Below, one piece after another: positions 1 to 8,305 of a DNA stretch of 38,613 bases. A program made the position numbers and the translations under genes. Every line of letters starts with the position of its first letter. Within the stretch, counting starts at the first letter, position 1. Where the stretch lies: contig JBHJOP010000029.1 of the NCBI GenBank assembly GCA_050329575.1, positions 1-38,613 on the forward strand. Direction: 5' to 3'. The stretch is from JAUXFS01 sp050329575. GTDB taxonomy: Bacteria > Pseudomonadota > Alphaproteobacteria > Rhodospirillales > Defluviicoccaceae. The notes beneath the pieces are model-generated. The model saw only the letters and a list, made by a program, of their open reading frames with translations, was not told the DNA's origin and searched no databases.

Positions 1-102
1 CGACCGGCACCGCCGAGGTGTCGAGCCGATGGCGATATGGCCCGCTCCGGACCGCCGCGCAAGATCGGCGATCGACGCCACGCCGGACCGGTCGCCCGAC
101 AT
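1..102 (-). CDS. possible 5' end of a gene running off the window (weak)
   Basis: On the minus strand an ATG at 102 opens a frame that stays open to the window edge (34 codons, beginning MSGDRSGVASIADLARRSG). Third codon positions are mostly G or C, as in real genes here, and GGCGGAG directly precedes the ATG, though too close for a good ribosome site. A GTG at 111 is an alternative start. I do not recognise the protein. The plus strand is also open in two frames, so this is only a suggestion. If real, it is divergent from the small RNA promoter at 191-219. Confidence 0.22.
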   Translation of the reverse strand, partial: MSGDRSGVASIADLARRSGAGHIAIGSTPRRCRS

Positions 103-162
103 CTCCGCCACAAAAAAAACAAGGGATCGGTGCACCGTCGCATTTCGATGCGAGGCATGCTT

Positions 163-219
163 GAAAGTGCGACACACTCGAAAAAACCGCTTGCTTTCCT
201 TCCCCAAATGGGGAATAAA
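163..219 (+). promoter_or_regulatory. promoter of small RNA copy 1
   Basis: A -35 box TTGCTT (191-196), a 17-bp spacer and a -10-like AATAAA (214-219) precede the small RNA. Upstream is an A-rich stretch (CGAAAAAACCGC) and a GTGCG element. The same order (GTGCG, A-tract, CGCTTGC, palindrome, GGGGAATA) occurs before copy 2 at 26210-26152 minus. This conservation between two unlinked sites, rather than the match to consensus, is the main evidence. The start point should be near 224-226. Confidence 0.7.
200..215. promoter_or_regulatory. palindromic operator TTCCCC-N4-GGGGAA in promoter spacer
   Basis: TTCCCCAAATGGGGAA is a perfect 6+6 palindrome with a 4-nt centre. It fills most of the 17-bp spacer between -35 and -10 of small RNA copy 1, so a bound protein would block RNA polymerase directly. 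The same core recurs in the spacer of copy 2 (26156-26171) and, degenerate, at the start point of the MarR-like gene (26406-26421). The inference is a dimeric winged-helix repressor, most simply the MarR-like protein at 26438. Confidence 0.65.
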
Positions 220-223
220 AAAG

Positions 224-322
224 ACATCCCGCGAGCACCTGTGGGCCGGGGGTTGTTGACCGGCCCGTTGTCTACCTCCTCTAACCGAACTCGAGCCGCC
301 CTTCGGGGCGGCTCTTTGTTTT
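224..322 (+). ncRNA. small RNA with anti-Shine-Dalgarno motif, copy 1
   Basis: No convincing reading frame lies here, but promoter, structure and terminator are all present. The RNA of about 99 nt starts near ATCCCGCGAG. It folds an 8-bp hairpin (242-249 with 260-267, loop starting GGGTT), leaves TCTACCTCCTCTAAC unpaired (CCTCCTC at 275-281), and ends in a strong terminator. Copy 2 at 26145-26044 minus has the same layout with compensatory changes in both stems. An exposed CCUCCUC can pair with ribosome binding sites; alphaproteobacterial trans-acting RNAs such as the alpha-r14 and cuckoo types use such motifs. Membership of a named family is not established. It converges on the gene ending at 328. 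Confidence 0.78.
293..322 (+). terminator. Rho-independent terminator of small RNA copy 1
   Basis: GAGCCGCCC (293-301) pairs with GGGCGGCTC (306-314) across a TTCG tetraloop and is followed by TTTGTTTT. The U-tract is on the plus strand only, so it ends the small RNA and not the converging gene that stops at 328. Confidence 0.9.
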
Positions 323-327
323 CGGCC

Positions 328-1503
328 TCAGCGGCGGCCCCGACCGGGATCGGCCGCGGCGGCCGGCGGGCAGATGCCGAACCTGAGCGCCCTGACCAAC
401 GCCGAGAGGCAGTGCTGGGTATGGTCGATGCGGGTGAACGCCCGGTCGCCGCCCGCCAGGAACGCCCCCCGGTAGCGGCCGAGGTCCACGGAAACGAAGG
501 ACCCGCCCCCCTCTCCGACCAGCGGCGGCCGGCCGGGGCGGATCATCAGGTCCAGGTTCTTGGCGAGCTCGGCTTCGATGCGCCGGTCGAGCCAGCCATC
601 GAACCCGTCCGCGTTTCCGTCGTCGGAGAGCCCGCGGACGGTCACGAGGCCCTCCAGCGCGTAGCAGGTGTTGGCCGTCGCATGCATCCGCGGCCGCAGG
701 TCCCGGAGGTAGGCGCGGGTCTGATCGCGGGCGAACGCCGCGAGCTTGGCATCGCCGGTCCGCGCGTGGCGCTCCGCGGCCGCCATCACCCCCCAGTGGA
801 AGAACCCGATCGCCGGCGCCCGGTCGTAGATCGCCGTCAGATCGCCATCGACCCCCACCAGCCAAGCCGCCAGCGCGGGCTCTTCGGTCGTCGCTTCCAG
901 GAAGGCGAGCGCCAGCCAGATCTCGCCGTTGAAATAGTCGGAGGTCCGTCGCGAGCCCGGTCCGGCGCGAAAGCCCTCGCCCGGCCGCCACAGCGCCCGC
1001 AGTCCCCGCTCCCACGCGTCCCGCATGTCGGCGAAGCGTCCGTCGCCGGCGGCGCGGAAGAAATGCAGTTCGGCCAACAGGGCGAGCGCGGTGGCGCCGG
1101 CGCGGGCCCCGCCCGGCGTGCCGTCGGCGGAGACGAGAGCGCCGCCGGCAAACGCGATCGAGCGCACGGTCAAGGCCCCGAGGGCGGCGATCAGGCTCGC
1201 CCGCACCCCGTCGTCGCGGCCGAACGAATAGTACTCGGCCAGCGCATAGGCGGCCCCCGCTTGGCGCACGATATTGTCGCCCGCCAACGGCGTCCGCGTC
1301 GCGAAGTCGAAGCCGTAGGCGAACAGCCCAGAGGGCTGCTGAACGCTGCGCAGATGGGCGGCGGCGTCCGCGGCGGCGTTCCGCAGTCGCTCGCAGCCGA
1401 GGGCCGGCGCGACCGCTCCCCACCCCGCGACCAGCCCGAAAGCGATCGCGGCGACGAGAGGCCGGCGCCGGCGCCGTCGCGAGCCGGCTAAGGGGACCCC
1501 CAT
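328..1503 (-). CDS. exported helical-repeat (alpha/alpha toroid-like) protein
   Basis: 391 aa. The start is the ATG at 1503, which overlaps the stop region of the anti-sigma gene (translational coupling); longer in-frame starts would run deep into that gene. The N-terminus has six Arg then a hydrophobic stretch (about 15-36), which looks like a signal peptide. The mature part repeats amphipathic helix pairs with recurring patterns such as RQAGAAYALAEYY, GATALALLAEL, NGEIWLALAFLEA, NTCYALEGL and DHTQHCLSAL. That resembles an (alpha/alpha)n barrel as in AGE-type epimerases and six-hairpin glycosidases. No specific enzyme can be named. It is third in the sigma / anti-sigma operon, so it is probably an envelope protein made when the ECF sigma is released. 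Confidence 0.75.
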   Translation of the reverse strand: MGVPLAGSRRRRRRPLVAAIAFGLVAGWGAVAPALGCERLRNAAADAAAHLRSVQQPSGLFAYGFDFATRTPLAGDNIVRQAGAAYALAEYYSFGRDDGVRASLIAALGALTVRSIAFAGGALVSADGTPGGARAGATALALLAELHFFRAAGDGRFADMRDAWERGLRALWRPGEGFRAGPGSRRTSDYFNGEIWLALAFLEATTEEPALAAWLVGVDGDLTAIYDRAPAIGFFHWGVMAAAERHARTGDAKLAAFARDQTRAYLRDLRPRMHATANTCYALEGLVTVRGLSDDGNADGFDGWLDRRIEAELAKNLDLMIRPGRPPLVGEGGGSFVSVDLGRYRGAFLAGGDRAFTRIDHTQHCLSALVRALRFGICPPAAAADPGRGRR

Positions 1504-2276
1504 CGCCGATCGATCAGCACGCGTTCGCGATCCAGGGACAGCGGGTTGTCGACCATCAGCTTGTCGATCGCGGCCTCCAGCGCCGCCTCCGAAGACGCGG
1601 AGGCCGGCAGGAACGCGCCCGTCGGCTGCACCTTGGCGGCAACCGTCACCTCGCTCCGCCACCCGCCGCCGGCGCCACGGCAGGCGATGCCGACGGTCGC
1701 CGTGTCGCCCCGCGGGCCGGTCGCCGACAGCTCGTACTCGCGGCAATGCCGGCCGCCGCCGTCGACGAAGGTGAGAACCGGACGGACCCGGATCTCGCCT
1801 TTCGGGTCCGCCGACCGCAGAGCCACCGACGCCCCGCTCGCGGTGGTCTCAAGGACGTTTTCGACCCACCGGTCGAGGCCGGTCGCGGCCGCGACGTCGG
1901 CCTCGCCGCCCGGCGTCATGCGCGACAGGCCGTAGCCGCCGGCGACACCCACCACCAGCGCCACCGAGGCCGCGAGCGGCAGCGCCCACTGGCGGAAGGG
2001 CCGGAACACCCCCGACGTCCGCTTCGAACCGGCCGGGCGGGACCGCTGTTCCGGTCCGGGCGCGGCGTCGATCGCGCGCAACAGGGCCTCGGGGACGGGC
2101 TGATGCAGCGGCGACCCGAACGCCCGGCCGACCAGCGCGTCGGCCTTCGCAAACCGGCGCAAGCGTTCCCGCGCCTCCGGATCGCCGGCGAGCGCCGCCT
2201 CGACCGCGGTGGCCTCCTCGGAGGTCAGTTGGCCGTCGTGATAGGCCATCAGCGCTTCATCGGAAAGGGTGGTCAT
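1488..2276 (-). CDS. anti-sigma factor (transmembrane)
   Basis: 262 aa from the ATG at 2276, chosen because GAGGTG lies 6 nt upstream; a GTG at 2285 would abut the sigma stop codon. The N-terminal 75 residues (LSDEALMAYHDGQLTSEEA...) match the cytoplasmic domain common in anti-sigma factors of ECF sigmas. There is no HxxxCxxC zinc motif. A single membrane helix lies at about 97-118 and a periplasmic domain of about 145 residues follows. It is expected to hold the sigma encoded just upstream at the membrane until an envelope signal arrives. The gene sits 10 nt after the sigma stop. Confidence 0.85.
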   Translation of the reverse strand: MTTLSDEALMAYHDGQLTSEEATAVEAALAGDPEARERLRRFAKADALVGRAFGSPLHQPVPEALLRAIDAAPGPEQRSRPAGSKRTSGVFRPFRQWALPLAASVALVVGVAGGYGLSRMTPGGEADVAAATGLDRWVENVLETTASGASVALRSADPKGEIRVRPVLTFVDGGGRHCREYELSATGPRGDTATVGIACRGAGGGWRSEVTVAAKVQPTGAFLPASASSEAALEAAIDKLMVDNPLSLDRERVLIDRRWGSP

Positions 2277-2286
2277 CGCGGACACC

Positions 2287-2811
2287 TCATCGAACCGGGT
2301 TGCCGGCGACGGAGGCCGGTGCCGGCGCCTCCAGGCGGGCGCCGATCCGCTGGCGGGCCCGCGCCAGCCGGCTGGTGACCGTGCCGATCGGGACGTCGAG
2401 CACCGCCGCCGCCTCCTGATAGGACAACCCGTCGACGGCGACGAGCATCAGCACCGTCCGCTGATCCTCGGGCAGTTCGCCGACGATCCGGCGGACCCGA
2501 TCCAGGGTCAGCGCCGCCTCCGTCGTCCGGCGGCCGTCCTCGCCCGCAAGATCGGCGAGCACATCGGGATCCACCTGCTCGCCGCGCGTCCGCCTCGCCC
2601 GGAACCCGTCGATCCGAAGGTTCTGGATGATCCGGAACATCCAGCTGTCCAGCCGCGTCCCCGGCTGCCACTGATCGAGACTGGAAAGCGCACGCACGCA
2701 AGCCGCCTGCACCAGATCGTCTCCTTCGTCGACGGACCCCGTCAAGCCGTAGGCGAAGCGACGAAGCCTCGGCAACAGGGCCACCAGCTGCCCCTTCACG
2801 TCGTCGGACAT
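2287..2811 (-). CDS. ECF-family RNA polymerase sigma factor
   Basis: 174 aa, the normal size for an ECF sigma. Region 2 covers about 10-75 (FAYGLTGSVDEGDDLVQAACVRAL, then RLDSWMFRIIQNLRID) and region 4 about 110-160 (LPEDQRTVLMLVAVDGLSYQEAAAVLDVPIGTVTSRLARARQR, a helix-turn-helix). It heads an operon with its anti-sigma and an exported protein, and is divergent from a secreted protease. A promoter pattern upstream (2838-2865 minus) is repeated in front of the protease, so the sigma probably drives both. The exact ECF group cannot be assigned by eye. Confidence 0.92.
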   Translation of the reverse strand: MSDDVKGQLVALLPRLRRFAYGLTGSVDEGDDLVQAACVRALSSLDQWQPGTRLDSWMFRIIQNLRIDGFRARRTRGEQVDPDVLADLAGEDGRRTTEAALTLDRVRRIVGELPEDQRTVLMLVAVDGLSYQEAAAVLDVPIGTVTSRLARARQRIGARLEAPAPASVAGNPVR

Positions 2812-2837
2812 CGCGACCGACTCAGGGCCTGTGCGAA

Positions 2838-2865
2838 GACAACGGACAATCGCATTGTTTCATCC
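2838..2865 (-). promoter_or_regulatory. ECF-type promoter of the sigma operon
   Basis: Reading on the minus strand, GGATGAA (2865-2859) is followed after 13 nt by CCGTTGTC (2845-2838). The same two blocks at exactly the same spacing lie upstream of the protease on the plus strand (2960-2987). GGA-type -35 and CGT-type -10 boxes are characteristic of ECF sigmas. The start point would be about 25 nt before the sigma ATG, consistent with autoregulation. Confidence 0.6.
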
Positions 2866-2959
2866 CGCCCCGGCGCCACATTGTTGACACATCGATCGGC
2901 CACGCGCTCGGCATCCCGCTTCGCGACCGTCACCGCGATCGATGTCGGTGGCCCGCCAT

Positions 2960-2987
2960 GGATGAACCTATCACGATGCCCGTTGTC
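2960..2987 (+). promoter_or_regulatory. ECF-type promoter of the S8 protease
   Basis: GGATGAA (2960-2966), 13 nt, then CCGTTGTC (2980-2987) matches the sigma-operon promoter on the other strand in both blocks and in total length (28 nt). The leader before the GTG start at 3068 would be about 75-80 nt. Confidence 0.6.
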
Positions 2988-3067
2988 GAGACGAGGACCA
3001 CGCGCGATCGCGGAGTCGGACGCATGGAATCGTCGTCGCCCACGACGCGAGCCGGGAAGCCGCACCG

Positions 3068-4435
<1,368 letters not shown>

Positions 4436-4583
4436 GCGATCCCCCCACTTCCGCGACGACGATCCCGCGAGGGAGTCGCCAATCCCGTCGTTCGGCGAGG
4501 AGACGGAATTCTTCGCCGCATGTGGGAAGAAGGTTCGCCGGCGTCCGTTCTCCAACTGTCAAGCTGGAACGGAGGCATTCGGC

Positions 4584-5525
4584 ATGTTCATCCACACTCC
4601 GAGAAGCGAAGGATCCCTGCCTTCGCGATCCACATTCCGCCTGGTAAAGCGACCGGCACGAGGACGAAACGCCCTCGATTGCTGGATTGCCCTGCCGCAC
4701 ATCGCCAATCCCGACGCGACACCCCTGGTCGCGGTCCACGGCATCCGTCGTTGTGCCCGCCTCCAGGCGGCGGCGTTCGCGGCAAGGGCGGCGGCCCTCG
4801 GCCGGCCGGTGATCGCCCCGCTGTTCGACTCGCAGCGCTGGTCCGGCTACCAGCGGGTGGTCGAGCGACGTCGCGCCGACCTCGCCCTCCTGGCACTGAT
4901 GGAGACGCTGCGGGTGGAGCGCATCTGGGGGGCGCGGCGTTTCGATTTGTTCGGGCATTCCGGCGGCGCCCAGTTCGCCCATCGCTTCGCCATGCTCTAT
5001 CCCCATCTGATCGGCCGGCTCTCGGTTTGCGCCGCCGGCTGGTGGACGTTCCCCGATCGGGCGCCCTTCCCCTTAGGACTCGGTGCCGATGACCGAGCCG
5101 GCGGCCGGTGGGGTCCGCGCATCGAGGCGACCCTTCCCGCGTTCCTGTCGCTGGAGATGGCCGTCGCCGTCGGTGACGACGACGACGTCGCGGACGACGC
5201 GACGAGGCGGGGTATTGAGCTCGATCGCCAGCAAGGGGCCGACCGCAAGACGCGGGCGATCCGCTGGGTCGACGCGCTGACGGCGGCGACTGGTGCGCGC
5301 GGCATCACACCAAGGATCCGCTTGTCGATCCTGCCGGACTGCGGCCATGACTTCGCCGCCTGCATCCGCCGTGGCGGACTGGGCGACCTGGTTCTGCCGG
5401 ACGTTCCGCACCGGTTCGGCGGTGTCGGTACGGCTTGGCCGCCCGCGGCCACCCCCCGTCACCCCCGACCGCGACCGTCCGAACGTCATTCATCGACCCC
5501 GTTTCCAGAGGGAGCCCAGCAATGA
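4584..5525 (+). CDS. alpha/beta hydrolase
   Basis: 313 aa from the ATG at 4584, supported by GGAGG 8 nt upstream; the open frame starts earlier (4422) but without a ribosome site. Features of the fold are VHG near residue 52 (oxyanion region), the nucleophile elbow GHSGG with Ser126, acidic residues DDDD near 198-201 as candidate acid, and His255 in CGHDFAA as candidate base. There is no signal peptide, so it is probably cytoplasmic. Its stop overlaps the next start (ATGA), so it is first in a three-gene operon with a P-loop protein and an ABC exporter. The substrate is unknown. Confidence 0.82.
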   Translation: MFIHTPRSEGSLPSRSTFRLVKRPARGRNALDCWIALPHIANPDATPLVAVHGIRRCARLQAAAFAARAAALGRPVIAPLFDSQRWSGYQRVVERRRADLALLALMETLRVERIWGARRFDLFGHSGGAQFAHRFAMLYPHLIGRLSVCAAGWWTFPDRAPFPLGLGADDRAGGRWGPRIEATLPAFLSLEMAVAVGDDDDVADDATRRGIELDRQQGADRKTRAIRWVDALTAATGARGITPRIRLSILPDCGHDFAACIRRGGLGDLVLPDVPHRFGGVGTAWPPAATPRHPRPRPSERHSSTPFPEGAQQ

Positions 5526-6589
5526 CCGTCTACACCCCGCTCTCCATCTCGTTCGGAGATCACGTCAAGTGGGCCTTCACCACCCGCCGGGTCGACCGCG
5601 GCGACGCCGTCCGGCTCGTCGCCGACGTCGCCGCGGCGGCTCCCGGCGATCTCGTCGTCGGCCGGATCGACCGGATCGGCTGGCAGAAAGCCGTCCAGCT
5701 CGCCGAAGGGCGTGCGTCGACCCTCTATGAGGGCGACATGGTCGTCCTTGCCTGCGGCGCGCGCTATGCACCCGATCAGTTCGAGGGCATCGCCGAAATC
5801 GGCGCCGAAGGTGCCGACATGCTCGCTGCCGGCGGCGTGCTGGGGCGAGTTCGCCAGCGGCACGAACGGATGTCGGCGCCGACGCGGGTGATTCCGCTCG
5901 GTCTGCTCGCCGATGGCAACGGCAGGGTGCTCAACCTCGACGCCTATGCCATGCCAACGACGCCACGGCCGGCGGAGCTGCCCTCGATCGTCGTGGTCGG
6001 GGCGTCGATGAATGCCGGCAAGACCACCGCGACGGCCAGCCTCGCCCGCGGCCTCGGCCGTGCCGGCTATCGCGTGGCGGCGATCAAGGCGACCGGCACG
6101 GGCGCCTTCGGCGACTTCAACGCCTTTCGCGACGCCGGAGCGACGTTCGTCGCCGACTTCACCGACACCGGCATGGCCTCGACCTACCTGCAGCCGTTGC
6201 CGCGGATCGCCGCTGCGCTCGATACCTTGCTCGGGCAGGCGGCGTGCGCGGGCTGCGAGGTGGCGGTCGTCGAACTGGCCGACGGCGTATTTCAGGCCGA
6301 AACCGCCGCCTTGCTGCGCGATCCCGCGATCCGCACGACGTTCGGTGGGGTCCTGTTCGCCGCCCCGGATGCCCTCGCCGGGGCCGGCGGCTGCCATGCG
6401 TTGCAGACGCTCGGGATCCGACCGGTCGCCCTGACCGGCAAGCTGAGCTGCTCGCCGCTCGGGGCCGCCGAAGCCGAGATCGCGACCGGCATCCCCGTTC
6501 TCACCCGCGACGCGCTCTGCGATCCGGCGGTGGCGACGTCGCTACTCATGGCGACCAACCCTGGTCGCTGTCTGGGAGCGGCGGCATGA
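5522..6589 (+). CDS. P-loop NTPase of unknown function (DUF1611-like)
   Basis: 355 aa from the ATG at 5522, which overlaps the hydrolase stop. The N-terminal 150 residues look beta-rich (VKWAFTTRRVDRGD..., PGDLVVGRIDRIG). A nucleotide-binding domain follows with Walker A GASMNAGKTT at 160-169 (Lys167), preceded by the hydrophobic strand PSIVVVG. The layout (small N-terminal domain plus MobB/DUF1611-like P-loop) suggests an ATP- or GTP-dependent enzyme, but no function can be assigned. It overlaps the downstream ABC gene by 4 nt (ATGA), so the three products are probably made together. Confidence 0.75.
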   Translation: MTVYTPLSISFGDHVKWAFTTRRVDRGDAVRLVADVAAAAPGDLVVGRIDRIGWQKAVQLAEGRASTLYEGDMVVLACGARYAPDQFEGIAEIGAEGADMLAAGGVLGRVRQRHERMSAPTRVIPLGLLADGNGRVLNLDAYAMPTTPRPAELPSIVVVGASMNAGKTTATASLARGLGRAGYRVAAIKATGTGAFGDFNAFRDAGATFVADFTDTGMASTYLQPLPRIAAALDTLLGQAACAGCEVAVVELADGVFQAETAALLRDPAIRTTFGGVLFAAPDALAGAGGCHALQTLGIRPVALTGKLSCSPLGAAEAEIATGIPVLTRDALCDPAVATSLLMATNPGRCLGAAA

Positions 6590-8265
6590 GTCGGCTGCCC
6601 CCGGTCTCCGGCGCCGGCCGCAGCCGACGCATCGTGCTGGTCGCAGGCCTCGCCCTCGGACAGGCGCTCTGCACCGGCGTGGCAGCGTTCGCGACCCGCG
6701 ACGTGTTTGCCGCCTTCGGCGCGCCCGCATCGCCGCTGCCCTTCCACGCGGCCGCTTTGGTGGCAGCCGCCGGGCTGACGCTCGCGATCCTGAGGATCGG
6801 CGAAAGGGTGGAAGCGGAACGGCTCGGCCAGGACTACGCGGCCGCCCTGCGCATCCGGCTGTTCACCCACCTCACGCGCTTGGCGGCAAGCGACATCGCC
6901 CACCGCCGCGTCGGATACCTGACCCTTCGCTTCGTCGGCGACCTCACGGCGGTCAAGGGGTGGATCAGCCACGGTCTCACGCGCCTGATCTCGTCCGGCA
7001 CCGTGTTGCCCTCGGCCACCGGGGTCCTGTTCCTGCTCGATCCCCGATTGGCGCTGGCGGCCGTCGCGCCGCTCGTCATCGGCCTGACGATGATGGCGTC
7101 CGCGAGAGCGTTCCTCGGTCCGGCCCACCGGCGGTTGCGCAGCCGCCGCGCCAGGCTCGCCGCCGATCTCGCCGAGCGCGTGCCGCACGCGCCCGAACTC
7201 CGCCTGCTCGGGCGCGGTCAACGAGAGCGCGCACGATTGCGGCGAACCACGCAGCGTATGGTGCGCGCAGCGCTCGGACGCGCACGGGCAGCGGCGGCGT
7301 TGCGGGCAGTGCCCGACGCGGTCGCGGGCGTGGGGGCCGCGGCGTTGATGCTGACGGCGTTGTGGAGCGGAACACCCGCCGCCGTGACTGCCGGCGGACT
7401 CGCGGCGTTCGGACTGATGATCCGACCGCTGCGCGATCTGGCAGGAACGGCCGACCGGTGGCATGCATGGGTCGCGGCACGGGAAAGATGTGAGGCGCTG
7501 CTCGCCGCACCGACCCTCGATCAGCCGCGGGGAACCAAAAGGGCACCCCTCGCCGATACGTCTCCGATCGTGCGGTTCAGCCACGTCTCGGCCGTAACGT
7601 TGGCTGATGTCAACGCCGAGGCCGGCGCCGGCGCGAAGATCGCCGTCGTCGGCCCCAACGGAGCGGGCAAATCGACGTTGATTCGTCTTGTCGCCGGGCT
7701 GGAACTGCCGCAGCAAGGCCGGATCACGATCGCCGGCCGGACGCCGGTGTCGTTCACCGCCGCCGAACGGCGGCGGACGATCGCCCTGGTCGGCGCCCGC
7801 GCCCCGATCCTGGCCGGCAGCCTGCGTCGCGCACTGACGATGGGCGTCGCGAGGCGCCCGGCCGACCGCGCCATCCTCGCAGCCGCCGAACGGTTCGGGC
7901 TCGCCGCCGTGGTCGAGCGCCTGGGCGGCCTCGACGGCACGGTCGCCGAAGGCGGGCGCAACCTCTCGGCCGGCGAGGCGCGGCGCGTGCTGCTCACGCG
8001 CGCCGCCCTGTCGGAGGCCCGGCTGCTGTTGCTGGACGAGCCCGACGACGCCCTCGATGCCGACGCGCCGCGATTGATCGCCGAACTGGTCCGAAGCAGC
8101 GGCGCGACGACGCTGCTCGCCACCCACGCGATCGAGATCGCCGCGACCATGGATGCCATATGGTTCATCGAGAATGGCCGGCTGACGGAGACGGGGACAC
8201 CGACCGCCGTTCTCGCGGGCGAGGGCCCGGCGGCGGCGTTCTTTGGGCGCCGGACGGCTGCATGA
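6586..8265 (+). CDS. ABC exporter half-molecule (membrane domain fused to ATPase)
   Basis: 559 aa from the ATG at 6586, overlapping the previous stop. The N-terminal part (about 15-310) has hydrophobic segments and the helix arrangement of type I exporters. The ATPase domain (about 330-550) has Walker A GPNGAGKST (Lys362), signature LSAGE (from Leu460; the usual second Gly is Ala), Walker B LLLLDEP (Asp484, next residue Glu) and H-loop His514. It resembles CydC/MsbA-type halves. As no partner half is nearby it may form a homodimer. Cargo is unknown; the hydrolase and P-loop genes upstream suggest export of a small modified molecule (inference). Confidence 0.83.
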   Translation: MSRLPPVSGAGRSRRIVLVAGLALGQALCTGVAAFATRDVFAAFGAPASPLPFHAAALVAAAGLTLAILRIGERVEAERLGQDYAAALRIRLFTHLTRLAASDIAHRRVGYLTLRFVGDLTAVKGWISHGLTRLISSGTVLPSATGVLFLLDPRLALAAVAPLVIGLTMMASARAFLGPAHRRLRSRRARLAADLAERVPHAPELRLLGRGQRERARLRRTTQRMVRAALGRARAAAALRAVPDAVAGVGAAALMLTALWSGTPAAVTAGGLAAFGLMIRPLRDLAGTADRWHAWVAARERCEALLAAPTLDQPRGTKRAPLADTSPIVRFSHVSAVTLADVNAEAGAGAKIAVVGPNGAGKSTLIRLVAGLELPQQGRITIAGRTPVSFTAAERRRTIALVGARAPILAGSLRRALTMGVARRPADRAILAAAERFGLAAVVERLGGLDGTVAEGGRNLSAGEARRVLLTRAALSEARLLLLDEPDDALDADAPRLIAELVRSSGATTLLATHAIEIAATMDAIWFIENGRLTETGTPTAVLAGEGPAAAFFGRRTAA

Positions 8266-8305
8266 CGGTCCTGCCCGCCCGGCATCTCCGACAATGGCGG
8301 AGCCG

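Noticed and set aside
2884..2912. Perfect TTGACA before the protease gene
   Set aside because: At 17 bp spacing the -10 position is CTCGGC, which does not fit; the ECF-type pattern is a better promoter.
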